A stretch of 11,487 bases of DNA from assembly GCA_016209585.1 (NCBI GenBank), contig JACQVU010000229.1, positions 1-11,487 of the forward strand, read 5' to 3'. Under the pieces are notes generated by a model, which was not told where the DNA came from, did no database searches, and saw nothing but the letters and a program-made list of their open reading frames with translations. Shown in pieces: positions 1 to 4,656 of the stretch (position 1 is its first letter; each line of letters opens with the position of its first letter). Both the position numbers and the translations under genes were made by a program. The DNA comes from Planctomycetota bacterium (GTDB lineage Bacteria > Planctomycetota > UBA8742 > JACQVU01).

Positions 1-1109
1 ACGACGAACTCGACCTCTTCTTCCGTGTTGAACCGGCCGAGACCGAAGCGGATGGCGGAGTGGGCCAGTTCATCGCCCACCCCCAGCGCCTTGAGCACGT
101 AGGAAGGCTCCAGCGACGCCGAGGTGCAGGCTGAGCCGGAACTGACGGCGATGTCTTTGATGCCCATCATGAGCGACTCGCCTTCGACGAACGGGAACGA
201 GATGTTGAGGTTCCCCGGCAGGCGGCGATCCATGGAGCCGTTGACCTTGGCGTAGTCGATCTCCTTCAGGAACGTGCGCGCCATGCGGTCGCGCCACCCG
301 GCCAGCCGTTTCGCCTCCTCGTGCATTTCCTGGGCCGCGAGCCGGGCGGCGGCGCCGAAGCCGACGATGCCGGGCACGTTGAGCGTGCCGGAACGCATGC
401 CGCGCTCGTGGCCGCCGCCGTCGATGATGGGGGTGAGGCGCACGCGGGGTTTCTTGCGCCGCACGTAGAGCGCGCCGCACCCCTTGGGGCCGTACATCTT
501 GTGCGCGGTGCAGGCCAGCAGGTCGACGCCCATCTTCTCCACGTCCACCGGGACGTGCCCCGCCGCCTGCGTGGCGTCGGTGAAGAAGACCACGCCCTTC
601 TCCTTGCAGACCGCGCCGATTTCGGCCATGGGGTTCAACGTGCCGATCTCGTTGTTGCCGTACATCAGCGCGACCAGGATGGTCTTCGGCGTGATCGCCG
701 CGCGAACCATTTCGGCGGTCACCAAGCCGTCGGGCGTGGGGTCCAGGTAGGTGACCTCACACCCCTCGGTCTCCAGGCGCTTGCAAGTGTCCAGCACCGC
801 CTTGTGCTCCAGCCGGCAGGTGATGACGTGGTTGCCCTGCTCGCGGTACATCCCGGCCACCCCCTTGATGGCCAGGTTGTCGCTCTCCGTCGCGCCCGAC
901 GTGAAGATGATCTCTTTCTCGGTCGCGCCGATGAGCGCGGCGATCGACTCCCGCGCCTCGTCAACCGTGTCTTCCGCCTCCCACCCGAACACGTGGTTGC
1001 GCGAGGCCGCGTTGCCGAACTTCGTGGTGAAGTAGGGCAACATCGCGTCCACCACGCGCGGATCCACCGGCGTCGTGGCATGGTGATCCATGTAGATCGG
1101 AAGTTTCAT
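1..1109 (-). CDS. iscS: Cysteine desulfurase IscS (3' end cut by window edge)
   Basis: PLP-dependent cysteine desulfurase, which takes sulfur from L-cysteine and passes the persulfide to Fe-S scaffolds and tRNA-thiolation partners in the cytoplasm. The visible part is 369 codons with no stop. E. coli IscS has about 404 residues, so roughly the last 35 are missing. Seen: N-terminal [13 protein letters not shown], the EHKAVLDTC stretch with the cofactor-stacking His, the PLP Schiff-base Lys at residue 204 in HKMYGPKG, and the catalytic Cys at residue 328 in [21 protein letters not shown]. The cysteine loop matches IscS (group I) rather than SufS. The start is ATG at 1109, preceded by GGGAGGTG (1113-1120). 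That ATG overlaps the TGA of the upstream Rrf2 gene as ATGA, so the two are probably translated together. A scaffold gene (iscU/nifU) could lie beyond the left edge but cannot be seen. Confidence 0.97.
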   Translation of the reverse strand, partial: MKLPIYMDHHATTPVDPRVVDAMLPYFTTKFGNAASRNHVFGWEAEDTVDEARESIAALIGATEKEIIFTSGATESDNLAIKGVAGMYREQGNHVITCRLEHKAVLDTCKRLETEGCEVTYLDPTPDGLVTAEMVRAAITPKTILVALMYGNNEIGTLNPMAEIGAVCKEKGVVFFTDATQAAGHVPVDVEKMGVDLLACTAHKMYGPKGCGALYVRRKKPRVRLTPIIDGGGHERGMRSGTLNVPGIVGFGAAARLAAQEMHEEAKRLAGWRDRMARTFLKEIDYAKVNGSMDRRLPGNLNISFPFVEGESLMMGIKDIAVSSGSACTSASLEPSYVLKALGVGDELAHSAIRFGLGRFNTEEEVEFV

Positions 1110-1579
1110 GGACACCTCCCCGCGGTCGATTGCATCCCGAACGCCTCGTACGCCGTGGCGGTGAGGCCAGCCAGTTCCGCGAACGACACCTCGCTCAGCA
1201 CCTGCGCGATCCGCCGGTGAACGTACTGCACCGGACCCTTGGCCGAGCAGCACTCGAACAGGTGGCATTCCGACGCCGAGTGGCGCACCGCGGCCTCGCT
1301 GGTGCACTGCGCCAAGGCGAACTCCCCCTCCAGCGCCTGCACCAAGTCTCCCAGCGTGATCGACAGCGGCGGCCGGGCCAGCGTGTATCCGCCGGAAGAG
1401 CCGCGAGTGGAGATCAGCAACTCCTCCCGCGCCAACTTCTTCAGCACGTTCGCCGCGAAGGGGCGGGAAAGGTGCAGATCGGCCGCGATCTCCTTCGCCG
1501 TCACCGCCCGCCCCGGCCGGCTGGCGATGTAGGCCAGAAGAAGGATGCCGTAGTCCACTTTCTTCGTCAGCCGGATCAT
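1106..1579 (-). CDS. Rrf2-family Fe-S-responsive transcriptional regulator (IscR/SUF-regulator type)
   Basis: 157 residues, a usual Rrf2 length. The N-terminal winged helix begins [19 protein letters not shown], followed by the recognition region ([19 protein letters not shown]) and the wing ([14 protein letters not shown]). Cysteines at residues 92, 105, 110 and 111 ([13 protein letters not shown]) fall where IscR-type proteins carry their cluster ligands (E. coli IscR uses Cys92, Cys98, Cys104 and His107). The spacing here is closer to the SUF-system regulator branch. Expected role: a dimeric DNA-binding protein that senses Fe-S status and controls the downstream desulfurase and itself. Its TGA overlaps the iscS ATG by four bases, which supports that link. 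A candidate promoter (1630-1657) and a GC hairpin (1599-1614) lie just upstream. The Shine-Dalgarno is weak. The exact subfamily is uncertain; the Rrf2 assignment is firm. Confidence 0.93.
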   Translation of the reverse strand: MIRLTKKVDYGILLLAYIASRPGRAVTAKEIAADLHLSRPFAANVLKKLAREELLISTRGSSGGYTLARPPLSITLGDLVQALEGEFALAQCTSEAAVRHSASECHLFECCSAKGPVQYVHRRIAQVLSEVSFAELAGLTATAYEAFGMQSTAGRCP

Positions 1580-1598
1580 GCGTCACGCTCGATGCTCC

Positions 1599-1614
1599 GC
1601 GGCGGCTCCGCCGC
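1599..1614 (-). other. Perfect 7-bp inverted repeat in the Rrf2 leader
   Basis: The arms GCGGCGG (1599-1605) and CCGCCGC (1608-1614) are separated by two bases. They lie 19-35 bases upstream of the Rrf2 start, inside the leader predicted from the promoter at 1630-1657. It could be an mRNA hairpin or an operator half-site pair. In DNA this G+C rich, short arms also arise by chance. Confidence 0.35.
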
Positions 1615-1629
1615 TCGACCACCAAGCAG

Positions 1630-1657
1630 TGTATAGGACAACTTCAGTGCTGATCAA
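1630..1657 (-). promoter_or_regulatory. Candidate sigma70-type promoter for rrf2-iscS
   Basis: Read on the minus strand: -35 TTGATC (1652-1657), 16-bp spacer, -10 TATACA (1630-1635). Each hexamer matches consensus at four of six positions. It lies in one of the few A+T-rich patches of the window. Transcription would start near 1622, giving a leader of about 43 nt. No clear IscR type 1 or type 2 operator was recognised over it, although autoregulation would be expected from the family. Confidence 0.55.
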
Positions 1658-1679
1658 GCCATTTCGCCCTTAAATTGTT

Positions 1680-2750
1680 TTATTTCTCCCCGTCCCCGGA
1701 CGCCAGCCACCCCGCGGCCTCCTGTGCCCAGTAGGTGATGATGATGTCGGCCCCGGCGCGCTTCATGCTCACCAGCATCTCCAGCGCGGTTTTCTTTTCG
1801 TCAAGCCAGCCGGCCGCGGCGGCGGCCTTCACCATGGAATACTCGCCGCTCACGTTGTAGACGGCGATGGGCAGGTCGAACCGCTCGCGGACGGCGCGAA
1901 CGATGTCGAGGTACGCCAGCGCCGGCTTCACCATGACGATGTCCGCGCCTTCCTCAACGTCCAGCGCCACCTCCCGCAGCGCCTCCCGGCCGTTGGCGGG
2001 GTCCATCTGATAGGAGGCGCGGTCGCCGAATTTTGGAGGCGACTCCGCCGCGTCGCGGAAGGGGCCGTAGAAGGCCGACGCGAACTTCGCCGCGTACGCC
2101 ATCAGCGGCAGGTGGCTGAAGCCGGCCGCGTCCAGCCGCGCGCGAATGGCGCCGATGCGCTGGTCCATCATGTCGCTGGGGGCGATCATGTCGGCCCCGG
2201 CCCGGGCGTGCGCCAGCGCCACGTCGGCCAGGCGGGCGACGGTGGCGTCGTTGGCCACTTCCCAGCCCTCAGCCGCCGGCGCGGAAGCGGCCGGTGCGAG
2301 CGCGGAAGTTTTCTGGGGGGTGGAAGGCGCCAGGAGGCCGCAGTGGCCGTGGTCGGTGTACTCGCAGAGGCAGAGGTCGGTGATGACCGCGAGGCCGGGC
2401 GCGGCGCGGTGAATGGCCTCGATGGCGCGCGGAACCACGCCGCCGGAGTCGAGCGCGGAAGAGCCGGCGCCGTCCTTCTGTTCCGGGATGCCGAAGAGGA
2501 TGACCGCCGGCACGCCGGCCTGGGCCAGCGCGCGGGCTTCGTCGTCGGCGGCGTCGGGCGACATCTGGAAGACGCCCGGCATGGAGGGAACCGGGCGGCG
2601 AACGCGGACGCCGGCCCGTACGAACAGCGGGGCCACCAGGCAGTCGGGCGAGAGGCGGGTCTCGCGCGTCATGCGCCGCAGCGCCGGCGTGCGGCGCAGG
2701 CGGCGGAGGCGATGCGGGTGTCCGGCGGGGTTGGGATCTTGGTCGGCCAT
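1680..2750 (-). CDS. hemB: Delta-aminolevulinic acid dehydratase (porphobilinogen synthase)
   Basis: Condenses two 5-aminolevulinate molecules to porphobilinogen, the second common step of tetrapyrrole synthesis, in the cytoplasm. 356 residues from the chosen ATG. Seen: the catalytic-metal Cys cluster at 127, 129 and 137 in DLCLCEYTDHGHCG (zinc-dependent type), the Schiff-base Lys 222 in AAKFASAFYGPFRDAA, Lys 275 in MVKPALAYLD, and the C-terminal YNVSGEYSMVKAA. An Ala/Pro/Ser-rich insertion (about residues 143-163) interrupts the usually short link between the Cys loop and the NDAT helix. Start choice: ATG 2750 has GAGAGAA just upstream and gives the normal family N-terminus. The frame stays open to an ATG at 2849, but that codon lies inside a perfect -10 hexamer and the extra 33 residues translate an intergenic repeat. 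It is 100 bp upstream of rrf2 with no terminator seen, so read-through is possible. Confidence 0.95.
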   Translation of the reverse strand: MADQDPNPAGHPHRLRRLRRTPALRRMTRETRLSPDCLVAPLFVRAGVRVRRPVPSMPGVFQMSPDAADDEARALAQAGVPAVILFGIPEQKDGAGSSALDSGGVVPRAIEAIHRAAPGLAVITDLCLCEYTDHGHCGLLAPSTPQKTSALAPAASAPAAEGWEVANDATVARLADVALAHARAGADMIAPSDMMDQRIGAIRARLDAAGFSHLPLMAYAAKFASAFYGPFRDAAESPPKFGDRASYQMDPANGREALREVALDVEEGADIVMVKPALAYLDIVRAVRERFDLPIAVYNVSGEYSMVKAAAAAGWLDEKKTALEMLVSMKRAGADIIITYWAQEAAGWLASGDGEK

Positions 2751-2772
2751 TTCTCTCGTTCCGCGGTAAAGG

Positions 2773-2800
2773 GAACCACGAATGAACCCGAATACACACC
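2773..2800. repeat. Interspersed intergenic motif in the hemB leader
   Basis: The stretch GAACCACGAATGAACCCG followed by AATACACACC is A+T-richer than its surroundings. Translated by chance it gives strings such as VCIRVHSWF and CVFGFIRGSL. I remember these from spurious intergenic translations in many planctomycete, verrucomicrobial and related genomes. Only one copy is present here, so its repeat status rests on memory and not on this window. Confidence 0.4.
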
Positions 2801-2847
2801 AATTCAGGGATCGGGCAGTTTTTTTCGTTCCGCTGTGAGGGGGCGTC

Positions 2848-2853
2848 ATTATA
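2848..2853 (-). promoter_or_regulatory. Consensus -10 hexamer for hemB; overlapping TATAGT faces the divergent gene
   Basis: On the minus strand this is a perfect TATAAT. No convincing -35 lies 16-18 bp upstream. Transcription would start near 2841 and leave a leader of about 90 nt before the hemB ATG at 2750. On the plus strand the same patch reads TATAGT (2850-2855), with only a poor -35 (TTCCGC, 2828-2833). The two divergent genes may therefore share this A+T-rich promoter core. Confidence 0.5.
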
Positions 2854-2962
2854 GTGAAAACGGACGGTGGCGGGAGCGTCGCGCCAACCGTTCATCCGGG
2901 CGGCGGCGCGGCCGAGGGGACACCCCCGTGAATGGTCAGGTCGCGGGAGGAGGTGAGAGAGC

Positions 2963-3436
2963 ATGCCCTACCGACTGTGCAAGACTTTCGAGGTTGAGAA
3001 CGCCCACATGCTGGCCAAGCATCCGGAGAAGTGCCGGTTTCCGCACGGCCACACCCGGCGGATCGAGGTGGTGATCCGCGGCGACACGCTCGACCGGAAC
3101 GACATGCTCTGCGACTTCAAGGCCATTCGCCTGCTGGCCGAGGAGTTCCTCAAGTCGTACGACCACGCCATCTGCGTCAGTTCGCTCGACCCGCTGCTGC
3201 CGGCGCTGCGTGAGACGCGGCCCGATCGGCTCAAGGTGTACGAGGAGCAGGACCCGACCACCGAGGTCATGGCCCAGGAGATGTTCACCTACGTCGCCGC
3301 GCGGCTCGCCAGGACCCGCCGCGTCACCAGCCCGCAGACCGGGGCGGTCTATGAGATTCCCCCCGGCCTGGTGCTCGAACGGCTCCGCCTCTGGGAGACC
3401 TCTTCCACCTGGGCGGAGTTCTACGTTCCAGCCTGA
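2963..3436 (+). CDS. queD: 6-carboxy-5,6,7,8-tetrahydropterin synthase / 6-pyruvoyl-tetrahydropterin synthase family
   Basis: 157 residues of the T-fold QueD/PTPS family, which acts on 7,8-dihydroneopterin triphosphate. QueD makes 6-carboxytetrahydropterin for queuosine and other deazapurines. Zinc ligands are His15 (VENAHML), His28 and His30. Cys24 in CRFPHGH has the C-x3-HGH spacing of QueD, not the shifted arrangements of PTPS-II or the Glu of PTPS-III. Other family positions: Asp51 in LCDFKAI, Asp67-His68 in SYDHAIC, Glu101 in PTTEV and Glu145 in WETS. ATG 2963 follows a near-perfect AGGAGGTG (2948-2955). Somewhat longer than E. coli QueD (about 120 residues), owing to a loop around residues 72-95 and one at 120-135. 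No queC, queE, queF or folE lies nearby, so the pathway cannot be confirmed from context; a PTPS-like role in another pterin pathway is possible. Confidence 0.88.
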   Translation: MPYRLCKTFEVENAHMLAKHPEKCRFPHGHTRRIEVVIRGDTLDRNDMLCDFKAIRLLAEEFLKSYDHAICVSSLDPLLPALRETRPDRLKVYEEQDPTTEVMAQEMFTYVAARLARTRRVTSPQTGAVYEIPPGLVLERLRLWETSSTWAEFYVPA

Positions 3437-3463
3437 CCTCCCGCGCGAGTTGTCACATATCTG

Positions 3464-3533
3464 GCGCGGGGCGCGGGGCGAGGGGCGCGGAGCGCGGGAT
3501 CGGTCCGATCGGTCGGATTCGTCGGATCGTCCG
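3464..3533. repeat. Low-complexity intergenic repeat: G-rich GCGCGGGG units then four 9-nt GATCGGTCG-like units
   Basis: From about 3464 to 3497 the plus strand is a run of GCGCGGGG/GAGGGGCGC variants. Four tandem 9-mers follow: GATCGGTCC (3498), GATCGGTCG (3507), GATTCGTCG (3516) and GATCGTCCG (3525). It sits in the spacer between queD and the glycosyltransferase promoter. Chance translations (SDESDRSDRS, PTNPTDRTDP) resemble a class of interspersed intergenic repeats I recall from planctomycete-like genomes. The tandem structure is seen directly; the family membership is memory. Confidence 0.6.
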
Positions 3534-3549
3534 TTCCGCGCCCGTGAGA

Positions 3550-3578
3550 TTGACAATGCAAAACGTGTCTGATACGTT
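3550..3578 (+). promoter_or_regulatory. Sigma70-type promoter for the glycosyltransferase gene
   Basis: A perfect -35 TTGACA (3550-3555), a 17-bp spacer, and -10 TACGTT (3573-3578). The -10 keeps the three most conserved positions (T, A and final T). The predicted start is near 3585, only about 19 nt ahead of the first usable GTG at 3604, so the leader would be very short. It probably drives the glycosyltransferase and perhaps the gene at 4657. Confidence 0.65.
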
Positions 3579-3603
3579 CGCGGTGTCCTCCTGACCCGCG
3601 TCC

Positions 3604-4566
3604 GTGGACCCGCCGCCCGTGACCGTCAGCGTCGTGATCGTGAGTTGGAACACGCGCGACCTGCTGCGCGAGTGCCTCCTGTCGGTTCGCGCCCACGCCG
3701 GCGTCGTCCAGGAGACCATCGTGGTCGACAACGGCTCCAGCGACGGATCGGCGGCCATGGTCTCCCGGGAGTTCCCGGAGGCGGCGCTCATCGAAGCCGG
3801 GGTCAACCTCGGCTTCGGTCGGGCCAACAACCTGGCGTTCGCCCGCGCCGGCGGCCGCTATCTCTTTCTTCTGAATCCCGACGCCCGGCTGCTTCCCGGC
3901 GCGCTGCCGGCGCTGGTCGGGCACCTGGACGCGCACCCGGAGGTCGGCGCCGTGGGCCCGCGGCTGGTGAACCCCGACGGAACGGCGCAGAACTCGTTCG
4001 ACAACGTGCCGACGCTGGCCACCGAGTTGCTCAACAAGACGATCCTGAAGACGCTCTTCCCCGCGCGCTACCCCAGCAAGCGCGTCGATTACCATGAGCC
4101 GATCGAGGTCGAGTCGCTGATCGGCGCCGCGATGCTGGTGCGCCGGGACATCTGGGCGCGCCTCGGAGGCTTCGACCCGGCCTTCTTCTTCTTCCTGGAA
4201 GAGACCGACTGGTGCCTTCGCATGCGCCAGGCCGGCGCGCGCGTGGTGCACTTCCCCGCCGCCCAGGTTCTGCACCACCAGGGGGCGGCGAAAAGTCGCA
4301 TGCGCGCCCGCGCCTGGATCGAGTACCACCGCTCCACCTACCGTTTCTTCGCGAAGCATCGTCCGCCGGCGGTGGTGGTGGTCCTGCGCGTCGGACGGTT
4401 GGTGAAACTGATCGCCAACTTCCTCTTCACCAGCCTGCTCGCCGCGGGTACGCTCTTCCTTCATCCCAAGGCGCGAAGCCGTTTCGCGGTCTACGCCGTG
4501 CTGCTCGCCTGGCACGTCGCCGGGTGTCCGGACGGGGTCGGCCTGCCGCGCGGCCGTGTCGCCTGA
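3604..4566 (+). CDS. Family 2 glycosyltransferase (WbbL/rhamnosyltransferase-like)
   Basis: 320 residues. The GT-A fold transfers a sugar from a nucleotide-sugar donor to a glycan or lipid acceptor on the cytoplasmic face of the membrane. Seen: N-terminal strand SVVIVSWNTRDLLREC, nucleotide-binding VDNGSSDGS (41-49), GVNLGFGRANNLAF (66-79), the metal-binding NPD (91-93, DxD equivalent), VGPRLVNPDG, and the catalytic-base region EETDWCLRMRQAG (199-211). Hydrophobic stretches near 254-285 and 293-308 suggest membrane association. An in-frame TGA at 3592 limits the start to GTG 3604 or GTG 3619. Neither has a Shine-Dalgarno, so the start is uncertain by five codons. Donor and acceptor cannot be told from sequence. 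It is co-oriented with the ubiquitin-fold gene 90 bp downstream; no other glycan genes are near. Confidence 0.92.
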   Translation: MDPPPVTVSVVIVSWNTRDLLRECLLSVRAHAGVVQETIVVDNGSSDGSAAMVSREFPEAALIEAGVNLGFGRANNLAFARAGGRYLFLLNPDARLLPGALPALVGHLDAHPEVGAVGPRLVNPDGTAQNSFDNVPTLATELLNKTILKTLFPARYPSKRVDYHEPIEVESLIGAAMLVRRDIWARLGGFDPAFFFFLEETDWCLRMRQAGARVVHFPAAQVLHHQGAAKSRMRARAWIEYHRSTYRFFAKHRPPAVVVVLRVGRLVKLIANFLFTSLLAAGTLFLHPKARSRFAVYAVLLAWHVAGCPDGVGLPRGRVA

Positions 4567-4604
4567 CCCTATCCCGAGCCCCTTTCCGGTCGTCTTTTTC
4601 GCCA

Positions 4605-4643
4605 CCTCTTTTCTCCCTTCCCCCTCCCTCGTTTTCCCTTCCC
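4605..4643 (+). other. Pyrimidine tract ahead of the ubiquitin-fold gene
   Basis: 39 bases with a single purine (G4631) in the 90-bp gap after the glycosyltransferase stop. A small hairpin (CCGCC 4642-4646, loop AGGG, GGCGG 4651-4655) follows and abuts the ATG at 4657. There is no hairpin-plus-U-tract terminator, so co-transcription with the glycosyltransferase is possible. A pyrimidine-rich leader can serve as a ribosomal-protein S1 landing site; that role is inference. Confidence 0.4.
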
Positions 4644-4656
4644 GCCAGGGGGCGGC

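Noticed and set aside
321..1220. Plus-strand open frame opposite iscS
   Set aside because: Antisense to a full set of IscS motifs; no recognisable domain of its own.
2787..2825. Terminator from CCCGA/TCGGG arms followed by seven T
   Set aside because: A 5-bp stem with a loop of about 20 nt; the T run lies between two divergent genes where no transcript is expected to end.
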